Assembly: GCA_016125355.1 (NCBI GenBank)
Contig: WGLX01000008.1
Coordinates: forward strand, 53,627-117,626
From: Actinomycetales bacterium
Lineage (GTDB): Bacteria > Actinomycetota > Actinomycetes > S36-B12
Length of the DNA: 64,000 nucleotides
Reading direction: 5' to 3'
Part shown: piece by piece, positions 27,501 through 35,426 of the stretch
Position numbering within the stretch: the first letter of the stretch is position 1
How the letters are laid out: every line of letters begins with the position of its first letter
The notes under the pieces: generated by a model
Database searches by the model: none
What the model was told of the DNA's origin: nothing
What the model saw: the letters and a program-made list of their open reading frames with translations, nothing else
Made by a program: the position numbers and the translations under genes

Positions 27501-27782
27501 GGCGTCAACACCTTCCTGAATCCCGAGGGCGACACGGCGATCCACGAGCTCGAGCTGGCCCGCGCGACCGAGGAGGAGAAGCAGTCGCAGGTCGAGCGCC
27601 TCGCGGCCTTCCACGAGGCACACCGCGGCGAGGCCGAGGCGGCTCTCGCCCATCTCAAGGACGTCGCATCATCGGGAGGCAACACATTTGACTCCCTAAT
27701 GGAGGCCGTCCGAGTATGCTCGCTCGGACAGATCACCTCGGCGTTCTTCGAGGTGGGTGGCCAATACCGGCGCAACGTCTGA
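24561..27782 (+). CDS. icmF: Fused isobutyryl-CoA mutase-type enzyme (IcmF)
   Basis: 1073 aa from a GTG at 24561 after AAGGAGG. Domain order: B12-binding domain with [12 protein letters not shown] (His23 as lower axial cobalt ligand), then a MeaI-type G-protein with P-loop GTGGSGKSS (about 198-206) followed by VDPTRR and ETPGIGQGD, then the large mutase barrel with [20 protein letters not shown]. This is the fused chaperone-mutase arrangement of IcmF, which interconverts isobutyryl-CoA and n-butyryl-CoA, or pivalyl-CoA and isovaleryl-CoA. The length is normal. A MarR gene and a hydroxyacyl-CoA dehydrogenase follow. The choice of substrate cannot be proven here. Confidence 0.93.
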   Translation: [1073 protein letters not shown]

Positions 27783-27813
27783 TCCGGTAGGACGGCTGTG
27801 GACGGAGGAACGG

Positions 27814-28320
27814 GTGACGATCGGCCGGACGCTGGAAAGCGATCCCATCGAAGAGGCTCGGCGCCAGTGGATCGATCACGGCTGGACGGCCGCCGCCGAC
27901 GGCATGGCTGCGGTGACCTCCATCGTCAGGGCGCAGCAGATCGTGCTGCAGCGCATCGACACCGTGCTCCGGCCCCTCGACCTGACCTTCGCGCGGTACG
28001 AGATCCTCACCCTGCTGTCCTTCACCAAGCGGGGGTCCCTGCCCATGACCCGGATGGGCGCCCTGCTGCAGGTGCATCCCACGAGCGTGACCAGCGCCGT
28101 CGACCGTCTGGAGAGCCAGGGTTTCGTCGAGCGGCTGCCGCACCCGAAGGACCGGCGCGCCGTGCTCGCCTCGATCACCGAGGCCGGACGGGCCCGTGCC
28201 CTGGCCGCGACGCACGCGCTCAACGGACAGGTCTTCGAGCAGCTCGGCATCACCGAGCATCAGATCAACCAGCTCCGTACGGTGCTGCGCGCCCTGCGCG
28301 CGAACGCCGGCGACTTCTGA
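27814..28320 (+). CDS. MarR-family transcriptional regulator
   Basis: 168 aa from a GTG at 27814, chosen because GGAGGA lies just upstream. It has a winged helix with LTFARYEILTLLSFTKRG, SLPMTRMGALLQVHPTSVTS and the wing KDRRAVLASITEAGRARA. It lies 31 bp after icmF, inside the operon, and 76 bp before the hydroxyacyl-CoA dehydrogenase. MarR proteins of this kind often sense acyl-CoAs or aromatic acids. Confidence 0.85.
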   Translation: MTIGRTLESDPIEEARRQWIDHGWTAAADGMAAVTSIVRAQQIVLQRIDTVLRPLDLTFARYEILTLLSFTKRGSLPMTRMGALLQVHPTSVTSAVDRLESQGFVERLPHPKDRRAVLASITEAGRARALAATHALNGQVFEQLGITEHQINQLRTVLRALRANAGDF

Positions 28321-28396
28321 TCCCGCGTCATTCCGGCGCCTGGGACACCACGAGGCGCACGTGGAAGCGCGCGCAGGAATCGAGAGAGTGGAACGC

Positions 28397-29242
28397 ATGA
28401 ATCGCATGGGTGTGGTCGGCTGCGGCGTCATGGGAGCCGGCATCGCTGAGATCGGCGCGAAGGGCGGCTGCGACGTCGTCGTCGTCGATGCCTTCCCGGA
28501 GGCCCTGGAGAAGGCCCAGGGCCGGATGGCCGCTTCGTTGGCGAAGGCCGAGGCCGCCGGCAAGCTGAGTGAGCCGGCCGACGCCATCATGGGGCGCATC
28601 CGCTGGAGCAGCGACCTTGCCGAGCTCGCCGACCGCGAGTTCGTCACCGAGGCGATCCGCGAGCGGCTCGAGGACAAGGTCGAGCTCATCCATCAGCTGG
28701 ACGGGATCCTCTCCGCTGAGGCCATCATCGCGACGAACACCTCGTCGATCCCGGTGGCGCAGATCGCGGCCGCCAGCTCGCATCCCGAGCGCGTCCTCGG
28801 AACGCACTACTTCAATCCGGTTCCCGTCATGCCGCTGGTCGAGGTCGTGGCCGCGATCCAGACCGCGCCCGACGCCGCGGACCGCACCGCTGAGTTCTGC
28901 GCCGATGTGCTGGGCAAGAAGGTGATCCGCGCCAAGGACCGGTCCGGCTTCGTCGTGAATGCCCTGCTCGTTCCGTACCTCCTCGATGCCATCCGTTCGC
29001 TGGAGAATGGCGTGGCGAGCAAGGAGGACATCGACGAGGGCATGGTCAGTGGTTGCGGCATGCCGATGGGCCCCCTGCGCCTGTGCGACATGATCGGCCT
29101 CGACACGATGCTGCTGGTCGCGGAGAGCCTCTACGCCGAGCACCTGGAGCTCCGGTTCGCACCGCCCGCCCTTCTCAAGCGCCACGTCGAGGCCGGCATG
29201 TACGGCCGGAAGTCGGGCCGCGGCTTCTACGACTACTCCTGA
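28397..29242 (+). CDS. 3-hydroxyacyl-CoA (3-hydroxybutyryl-CoA) dehydrogenase
   Basis: 281 aa from the ATG at 28397; a GTG at 28388 is possible. N-terminal Rossmann motif GVVGCGVMGAGIAE; catalytic His-Glu in GTHYFNPVPVMPLVE; NTSSIPV and a C-terminal domain with GMPMGPLRLCDMIGLDT and KSGRGFYDYS. The length is that of 3-hydroxybutyryl-CoA dehydrogenases (FadB2/Hbd type). It would work on the butyryl-CoA branch downstream of IcmF. A palindromic repeat follows the stop. Confidence 0.9.
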   Translation: MNRMGVVGCGVMGAGIAEIGAKGGCDVVVVDAFPEALEKAQGRMAASLAKAEAAGKLSEPADAIMGRIRWSSDLAELADREFVTEAIRERLEDKVELIHQLDGILSAEAIIATNTSSIPVAQIAAASSHPERVLGTHYFNPVPVMPLVEVVAAIQTAPDAADRTAEFCADVLGKKVIRAKDRSGFVVNALLVPYLLDAIRSLENGVASKEDIDEGMVSGCGMPMGPLRLCDMIGLDTMLLVAESLYAEHLELRFAPPALLKRHVEAGMYGRKSGRGFYDYS

Positions 29243-29244
29243 TC

Positions 29245-29302
29245 CGAGTGGCGGGTTGTGCGGCCGGCGCGCGGCGCGCGCACCCGCACAACCCGCCACT
29301 CG
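29245..29302. repeat. Palindromic repeat family B
   Basis: 18-bp perfect arms CGAGTGGCGGGTTGTGCG and CGCACAACCCGCCACTCG around a 22-nt GC-rich loop. It follows directly after the stop of the dehydrogenase gene at 29242. The same arms recur at 49732-49795. It probably stops transcription as a hairpin or is a mobile-derived dispersed repeat. Confidence 0.75.
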
Positions 29303-29363
29303 CGAAGGGGTCGGGAGCCGAAGGGCCCTAACGGTCCCGGAGTGCCGGGTGTGAACTGCGGCC

Positions 29364-31955
29364 ATGGTCGAGGGTCGTCCGCCCGGCGGGCTCACCTCCG
29401 CTGAGGCCATCGAGCGCCTGCGCGTCGACGGTGCGAACACCCTGCCCCGCCCGCGCCGCAGGTCGTCCACCCGACGGTTCCTCGATGAGCTGACGCACTT
29501 CTTCGCGATCATGCTGTGGATCGCGGCCGTCCTCGCGGTCCTCGCCGGGATGCCGCAGCTGGGCATCGCCGTGGTCGCGGTCATCCTCCTGAACGCAGTG
29601 TTCTCCTTCATCCAGGAGAGCCGAGCGGACCGCGCCGCCGAGCGACTCGTCTCGCTGCTCCCGACCCTCGTCACCGTCGTACGCGACGGGCGCCAGGAGC
29701 AGGTCGACGCGACCGAGATCGTCGTCGGCGACCGGGTGATCCTCCGTGCCGGTGACCGCGTGCCTGCGGACGGCATCGTGCGCTCGGCTGCGACGCTGCG
29801 GATGGATACCTCGATGCTGACCGGAGAGAGCCGGCCGGTCGCCGTGGGCACCGGGGACGCCGTGTTCGCCGGGACGTTCGCCGTTCTGGGCGAGGCCGAC
29901 ATCGACGTCGACGCGACGGGGTCCCGGACCCGCCTCGCCGAGATCGCGCGGCTCACGACCGCCTCGCCCAAGCCACGCACCCCGCTCGCCCTCGAACTGC
30001 GCAGGGTCGTACGCCTGATCGCCGCCATCGCGCTGGGGGTCGGTGCCGCCTTCTTCGCCGTCACCGTGGCGCTCGGCGGGGAGATCTCCGAGGGCCTGAT
30101 GTTCGCGATCGGGGTGACAGTGGCCCTCGTCCCCGAGGCCCTGCTCCCCACGGTGACCTTGACGCTGGCGTGGGGAGCCGAGCAGATGTCACGCCGGCAG
30201 GTGCTCGTCCGTGACCTCGAGGCCGTCGAGACTCTCGGATCGACGACCGTGATCTGCACGGACAAGACCGGAACCCTCACGCGCAACCAGATGACCGTCG
30301 TGCGCGCCTGGACACCGTCCGCGCGAGTCGAGTCGGCCGTCCCGGGCTACGTGCCGAACTCCCCACTCGACGTGACACCGGAATCCGAGCGCGCCGCCGT
30401 GATGGACCTCGCCGCCGACGCGGTCCGCTGCTCGGACGGGTACGTCGCCTGCCTGGACGGGGTCTGGCGACCCCGTGGGGACCCGATGGAGGCGGCGATC
30501 GACGTCTTCGCGCGACGGCTGGGGGTGGGGACCGACGACCTGCGACGCACCGACCGGGACGAGGCGCGCTTCCCCTTCGATCCCGAGCGGCGGCGCATGT
30601 CGGTGGTCGTCGACGGCACCGTGCTCGTCAAGGGCGCACCGGACGCCGTGCTCCCACTCTGCGCCGACCCCGATCACGCTGCCGACGCCGCGGCGTCGAT
30701 GGCCGCGTCAGGCCTGCGCGTCATCGCGGTGGCCGCACGCCAACTGGCGCCCGGGCCCCTGCCCGGGAGCGCCGACGAGGCAGAGGCCGGCCTCACCCTC
30801 GTCGGACTTCTCGGGCTCGAGGACCCGCCGCGTACCGATGTCCGCGAGGCCCTCGAGGCCTGCCGCACCGCGGGGATCTCCGTGATCATGGTGACCGGAG
30901 ACCATCCGGCGACCGCCGCCGCCATCGCCACCGAGGTCGGCCTGCGGGCACCCGATGATCCGGTGCTCGTCGGTGCCGACCTGCCCGTCGAGGACAGGGC
31001 CCTCGGAACGCTGATCGACCACACCGGCACCGTGATCGCACGAGTCTCCCCCGAGGACAAGCTCCGCATCGCACGGTCCCTGCGCCAGCGCGGGCATGTC
31101 GTCGCCATGACAGGGGACGGAGTCAACGACGTCCCGGCGCTGCACGAGGCGAACATCGGCATCGCCATGGGCGAGTCGGGGACGGACGTGGCCCGGGAGG
31201 CGGCCGACCTGGTCCTGCTCGACGACCATTTCGCGTCGATTGTCGGCGGCGTGGAGATGGGTCGGGCCACCTACGTGAACATCCGCCGGTTCCTGACCTA
31301 CCACCTGACCGACAACGTGGCCGAGCTGACGCCCTTCCTCATCTGGGGGCTGAGCGGCGGCTCGATCCCCCTGGCCCTCGGCGTCCTGCAGATCATCGCC
31401 CTCGACATCGGCACCGACACGCTCTCCGCCGTCGCGCTGGGCGCCGAGCCGCCTGCCCGTCACCTGCTCCAGGAGCCGCCGGTGAGCGGTCGGCTGCTCA
31501 ACCGGACCGTGCTGCGACGGGCGTTCGGGATCCTCGGCCCCACGGAGGCGGTGCTCGCGATGGGCGCGTTCCTGGCCGTCCTGGCGATCGGTGGATGGTC
31601 CAGCGGCGGCTCCGCGCCCACGGCTGCGACACTGTCCGCGGCCTCGGGCGCCGCCTTCATCACGATCGTGCTCGCCCAGACGGCCAACGCATTCGCCTGC
31701 CGCAGCTCCACCCGGCCGCCGTGGGCATTGGGCTGGCTGACCAACCGCCTGCTCACCCCGGCCGCTGCGGTGGAGCTGGCGTTCTCGGTGATCCTGCTGT
31801 TCGTGCCCGTCTTTGCGACCGCCCTCGGGCAGTCACCGCCGACGGCGGTGGGCTGGGTCATTGCGCTGGCCGCCATGCCCGTTCTCCTCGGCGTCGATGC
31901 CGCCGACAAAGGCCTGCGCCGCGCCGGTATCGCGCGACGTGCCCGGCAGCGCTAG
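29364..31955 (+). CDS. P-type cation-transporting ATPase (P2-like)
   Basis: 863 aa. It has the phosphorylation motif DKTGTLT with Asp300, TGES in the actuator, and GDGVND in the P domain. N-terminal, central and C-terminal hydrophobic blocks give about ten membrane segments. The M4 signature is VALVPEALLPTVTLTLAWG, close to the PEGL of Ca/Na pumps. It lacks metal-binding CxxC domains, so a heavy-metal pump is unlikely. The transported ion is probably calcium or another cation. Its stop overlaps the opposite gene's stop by 3 bp. Confidence 0.9.
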   Translation: MVEGRPPGGLTSAEAIERLRVDGANTLPRPRRRSSTRRFLDELTHFFAIMLWIAAVLAVLAGMPQLGIAVVAVILLNAVFSFIQESRADRAAERLVSLLPTLVTVVRDGRQEQVDATEIVVGDRVILRAGDRVPADGIVRSAATLRMDTSMLTGESRPVAVGTGDAVFAGTFAVLGEADIDVDATGSRTRLAEIARLTTASPKPRTPLALELRRVVRLIAAIALGVGAAFFAVTVALGGEISEGLMFAIGVTVALVPEALLPTVTLTLAWGAEQMSRRQVLVRDLEAVETLGSTTVICTDKTGTLTRNQMTVVRAWTPSARVESAVPGYVPNSPLDVTPESERAAVMDLAADAVRCSDGYVACLDGVWRPRGDPMEAAIDVFARRLGVGTDDLRRTDRDEARFPFDPERRRMSVVVDGTVLVKGAPDAVLPLCADPDHAADAAASMAASGLRVIAVAARQLAPGPLPGSADEAEAGLTLVGLLGLEDPPRTDVREALEACRTAGISVIMVTGDHPATAAAIATEVGLRAPDDPVLVGADLPVEDRALGTLIDHTGTVIARVSPEDKLRIARSLRQRGHVVAMTGDGVNDVPALHEANIGIAMGESGTDVAREAADLVLLDDHFASIVGGVEMGRATYVNIRRFLTYHLTDNVAELTPFLIWGLSGGSIPLALGVLQIIALDIGTDTLSAVALGAEPPARHLLQEPPVSGRLLNRTVLRRAFGILGPTEAVLAMGAFLAVLAIGGWSSGGSAPTAATLSAASGAAFITIVLAQTANAFACRSSTRPPWALGWLTNRLLTPAAAVELAFSVILLFVPVFATALGQSPPTAVGWVIALAAMPVLLGVDAADKGLRRAGIARRARQR

Positions 31956-32827
31956 CGGCTCCAGTACCGCGGCTCCTGGCCACGGGCGTCCGTCGGCACC
32001 GCGAAGACCGCGCCATCGTGGGGATGCTCGCCGGTGCCGTCACGGAAGCTCGTCGTCACGAAGAGGGTGCTGAGGTCCGGGCCTCCGAACGCGCACGACG
32101 TGACGTTCGTGACCGGCAGCTCGACGCGGGCGATCTCACGCCCGTCATCGTCGGTGCAGACCACGAGGGGGGTTCCGAAGTGGGCCAGCCAGATGCGGCC
32201 CTCGGTGTCCACGGCGAGTCCATCCGGCATGCCCCCGAAGGCGTCGGTGGAGAAGGCCGGCCGGCGGTTCGTCGCCTCGCCCGTCATCGGATCGAAGTCG
32301 AGTCGGTCGACGCGATGATCCATGGTGTCGACGTGGAACATGGTCCGACCGTCCGGACTCCAGCCCATCCCGTTGCAGATCGAGAGCCCGCGGGTGGCCG
32401 GCTGGAAGGCGCCGTCCCGCGCCACCCGCATGAGCACGGCGGAGCCGGGACGCCGCTCCCGCTCGACCGCCATGGTGCCGCAGAACAGCCATCCGCCCGG
32501 TGCGACCTGACTGTCGTTGATGCGGAGTACTGCATCCGGGTCCAGGTCGACGATCTCGCTGACACCCGAGGAGTCCCGGCGCAGGACGGTGCTGTTGCGC
32601 GCGTATCCGATGCCCTCGTCGGCCAGCACGACGAAACCGCATGCGCCACCGACCTCGACGGCCTCGTCCTCGCCGGTGACGACGTCGGTGTGATGGTGGA
32701 CGCCGCCCATCAGGTCGACCCAGCGCAGCCGTGAGGACCGCGGGTCCCACACCGGGCTCTCCCCGAGGCGGCACTCCGTCCCCGGGATCGGCGTCGGCGT
32801 GCCGATCAACGGCGCGGAGGCGGTCAC
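31952..32827 (-). CDS. SMP-30/gluconolactonase-like protein
   Basis: 291 aa from a GTG at 32827, 1 bp after the upstream SDR stop. The beta-propeller markers are CRLGESPVWD near the N-terminus, a catalytic-type NDSQVAPGGW, GLSICNGMGWSPDGRTMFHV and GMPDGLAVDTEGRIWLA. These place the metal ligands (Glu, Asn, Asn, Asp) of SMP-30/gluconolactonase lactonases. It probably opens a sugar or ring-cleavage lactone. Coupled to the SDR at 32829. Confidence 0.88.
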   Translation of the reverse strand: MTASAPLIGTPTPIPGTECRLGESPVWDPRSSRLRWVDLMGGVHHHTDVVTGEDEAVEVGGACGFVVLADEGIGYARNSTVLRRDSSGVSEIVDLDPDAVLRINDSQVAPGGWLFCGTMAVERERRPGSAVLMRVARDGAFQPATRGLSICNGMGWSPDGRTMFHVDTMDHRVDRLDFDPMTGEATNRRPAFSTDAFGGMPDGLAVDTEGRIWLAHFGTPLVVCTDDDGREIARVELPVTNVTSCAFGGPDLSTLFVTTSFRDGTGEHPHDGAVFAVPTDARGQEPRYWSR

Positions 32828-32828
32828 G

Positions 32829-33617
32829 TCAGCGGGCGAGGTAGCCGCCGTCGACGGCGAGCGCATGGCCCATGGTGAAGCTGGACGCACCGGAGCACAG
32901 CCACAGGGCCGCAGCGGCGATCTCGTCGACCGTGCCGAAGCGCCCGATGAGGGACAGCCGGTCGGCCACCTCCTGCGGATCGCGTCCGCGCTTCTCGATG
33001 GCTCCGCGGAGCATCGGAGTATCGATGGAGCCGGGGCAGATGGCGTTGATGCGGATGCCGCGGGGCCCATAGTCCACGGCCGCCGACTTGGTCACGCCCA
33101 GAACGCCGAACTTGCTGGCGGTGTAGGCGGACTGATGCGGCTGGGGCCGGTAGGAGTTGGTCGATGCGATGTTGACGATCGCTGCGCCCTCCCGGCCCGT
33201 GACCAGCATCGCGTTGATCTCGTGCTTCATGGACAGGAAGACGGACTTGAGGTTCACCGCGATCATGCGGTCCCAGTCCGACTCGGCGAGATCGGCCAGG
33301 TAGTCGACCTCGAACTCGATCGCGGCCGCGTTGACGGCGAAGTCGAGGCCGCCGTGAGCGTTCACGGCGGCCTCGACCATGGCCTTGACGTCGGCGTCCT
33401 GGGAGACGTCAGCGCGCACGAACTGCGCCGTGCCACCCGCCGCCTCGATCAGCGCGACCGTCTCCCGACCGCCCTCCTCCGCCACGTCCGCGACCGTGAC
33501 CTTGCTGCCGGCGGCCGCGAACGCGAGGGCGGTCGCCCGTCCCATGCCTCCGGCCCCGCCCGTGACGATCGCTGAACGGTCCTCGAACCACTGGTCGAGG
33601 TTCCCGAGGTGTGACAC
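32829..33617 (-). CDS. Short-chain dehydrogenase/reductase (SDR)
   Basis: 262 aa from a GTG at 33617 with GGGAAGG upstream; earlier in-frame codons are low-complexity. Cofactor motif TGGAGGMG with Asp after strand 2 (TVADVAEE), NAAAIEFE, Ser in NIASTNSY, Tyr-Lys in YTASK, and ALAVDGGYLAR at the end. Operon partner of the lactonase: an alcohol-to-lactone oxidation followed by lactone opening would be consistent. Confidence 0.9.
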   Translation of the reverse strand: MSHLGNLDQWFEDRSAIVTGGAGGMGRATALAFAAAGSKVTVADVAEEGGRETVALIEAAGGTAQFVRADVSQDADVKAMVEAAVNAHGGLDFAVNAAAIEFEVDYLADLAESDWDRMIAVNLKSVFLSMKHEINAMLVTGREGAAIVNIASTNSYRPQPHQSAYTASKFGVLGVTKSAAVDYGPRGIRINAICPGSIDTPMLRGAIEKRGRDPQEVADRLSLIGRFGTVDEIAAAALWLCSGASSFTMGHALAVDGGYLAR

Positions 33618-33675
33618 AGGCAGGGCCTTCCCTTGTGGAGATACGGCTGTGGATCGCGACGGTCGGACGTGCCGG

Positions 33676-34458
33676 CTAGTAGGGCGAGGCGCCGCCGTCG
33701 ACGTTGATCGTGGTGCCGGTGATGCCCGCACCCGCATCGGACGCCAGAAGGACGCACGCCGCGCCGACCTCGGCCGCCGTGTTCGGCCGCTGGATCGCCG
33801 TGACGCTGTACATGACGGCCGCGAGGGCGTCGAGGTCCGGCAGGCCCATGGCCTCGACCGTTGCGGGCCCGGTCTCGAAGAACATGTCGGTCTCGACGAA
33901 GCCGGGGCAGACGGCGTTCGCGGTGATGCCCTGGGTGCCGACCTCCTTGGCCAGCGCCTTCATGAGGCCGATGATCGCGTGCTTGTTGGTGATGTAGCCG
34001 GGCACGGCCATCGTGGTGATCTTGCCGTACATCGAGGACATGCCGATGATGCGGCCGGACTGCTGCGGGATCATGTACTTGAGCGCTCGGCGGGCCATCC
34101 AGAACGTCTGGTTGATGTTGAAGTTGAGCTCGTACTGCCACTCCTCGTCGCTCATCATGGCGACGGGTGCGGTGTTGGCCACGCCGCCGGCGTTCGGCAC
34201 GACGATGTCCACACGACCGAAGTGCTCGACGGTCCCGTCGACCAGGGCCTCGACATCCGACTGCTTCGAGGCATCGGCCGCGATGAAGTGCAGGCGGTCC
34301 CCGCCACCCATCTCCTCGATGGCCTTCTGGCCCTTCTCGGCGTTGCGACCGCTGAGGACGACGCTGGCGCCCTCGGCGTGGAAGGCCTCAGCGATGCCGC
34401 GGCCGATGCTGCGGGTGCTGGCCGTGATGACTGCGACCTTGCCGTCCAATTGACCCAT
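33676..34458 (-). CDS. Short-chain dehydrogenase/reductase (SDR)
   Basis: 260 aa from the ATG at 34458, because AAGGAG lies just upstream at 34466. Cofactor-binding ITASTRSIG, where the usual TG is AS; Asn in NAGGVAN; Ser in GMSSMYG; Tyr-Lys in YITNK. C-terminus TINVDGGASPY. The altered glycine-rich loop is seen in some SDR subfamilies. It may share a transcript with the SDR at 32829, 58 bp further on. Confidence 0.87.
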   Translation of the reverse strand: MGQLDGKVAVITASTRSIGRGIAEAFHAEGASVVLSGRNAEKGQKAIEEMGGGDRLHFIAADASKQSDVEALVDGTVEHFGRVDIVVPNAGGVANTAPVAMMSDEEWQYELNFNINQTFWMARRALKYMIPQQSGRIIGMSSMYGKITTMAVPGYITNKHAIIGLMKALAKEVGTQGITANAVCPGFVETDMFFETGPATVEAMGLPDLDALAAVMYSVTAIQRPNTAAEVGAACVLLASDAGAGITGTTINVDGGASPY

Positions 34459-34605
34459 CTGGAACTCCTTCATACGTGGGATCCCGGGCACGGTCGCCGG
34501 GTGTCGGTGATCAGACATTAGTAGGACATCCACGAATCTGCGCGGGGAATTCGAGAATCCGGGCCTCGAAGGCGTCGCAGCCGCCGGCCGGGCGAACGCG
34601 TCGCG

Positions 34606-35367
34606 TCAGGCTCCCGTGAACCGAGCGGCGCGCTTCTCCTGGAAGGCCGTCATCCCCTCGGCGAAGTCCGCCGACGCGAGGAGCGGCTCCTGGCCCGAGT
34701 GCTCGGCCTGGAGGGCTTCCGGCAGGAGGTCCAGGGTGACAGCGTTGATGACGGCCTTGGTGGCCGCGTAGGCCAGCGGCGGACCGGAGGCGAGCTGGCC
34801 GACCAGCCCGTCGACGTACGTCACGAAGTCCGCGTCGGGGACGACGTCGGCGATCAGGCCCCACTCTGCCGCGGTGGCGGCGCTCACCTTCTCGGCCAGC
34901 ATCGCCATGCGGAGGGCCCGAGCGCGGCCGACTGCGGCCGGCACCAGCAGGCTGGCCCCGCCGTCGGGCATGAGGCCGATGCGGGTGAAGGCGAGCATGA
35001 AGCCGGCGGACTCGGCCGCCACGGCGATGTCGGCGGCCAGTGCGAAGGAGCAGCCGACGCCGGCCGCGATGCCGTTGACGGCCGCCACCACGGGAACGGG
35101 CACCGCGGTGAGCCCGGCCACCAGTCGGTTCGCGGCCTCCAGGGTGTCCATGCCCGGCGGGGATCCGTCGGGGCCCACGTCCGCCCCGGAGCTGAACGCG
35201 CGGCCCTCGCCGGTCAGGACGATGACGCGTGTGCCGTCCTCCACCGCGGCCTCGACCGCGTCGGCGGCCGCATGGATGATCTCGGCAGTGACGGCGTTCA
35301 GGCGTTCCGGGCGGTCGAAGGTCAGGCGCAGCACGCCGGCCTCCCGCTCAACGCGCAGTCCGATCAT
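34606..35367 (-). CDS. Enoyl-CoA hydratase/isomerase family protein (PaaG-like)
   Basis: 253 aa from the ATG at 35367 (AGGAGG upstream). Crotonase fold with FSSGADVGPDG, NGIAAGVGCSFALAADI and IGLMPDGGASLLVP. The two Glu residues of classical hydratases are replaced by Ser and Phe, but the Asp of PaaG-type isomerases is kept in MPDGG. So isomerisation or ring-related chemistry is more likely than simple enoyl hydration. It is divergent from the KstD-like gene at 35427. Confidence 0.85.
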   Translation of the reverse strand: MIGLRVEREAGVLRLTFDRPERLNAVTAEIIHAAADAVEAAVEDGTRVIVLTGEGRAFSSGADVGPDGSPPGMDTLEAANRLVAGLTAVPVPVVAAVNGIAAGVGCSFALAADIAVAAESAGFMLAFTRIGLMPDGGASLLVPAAVGRARALRMAMLAEKVSAATAAEWGLIADVVPDADFVTYVDGLVGQLASGPPLAYAATKAVINAVTLDLLPEALQAEHSGQEPLLASADFAEGMTAFQEKRAARFTGA

Positions 35368-35426
35368 GGGTGGGAGCCTCCTGGGAGCCGCAGACAGAGC
35401 GCCCACTGTACCGATAGATTCTTTAC

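Noticed and set aside
24888..27653. Minus-strand open frame of about 920 codons inside icmF
   Set aside because: Antisense to a complete, motif-rich mutase; no domain or ribosome site fits the antisense frame.
29364..31955. Copper or zinc P1B-type ATPase
   Set aside because: There is no N-terminal CxxC metal domain or CPC motif in the membrane part; the M4 motif PEALLP favours the P2 class.
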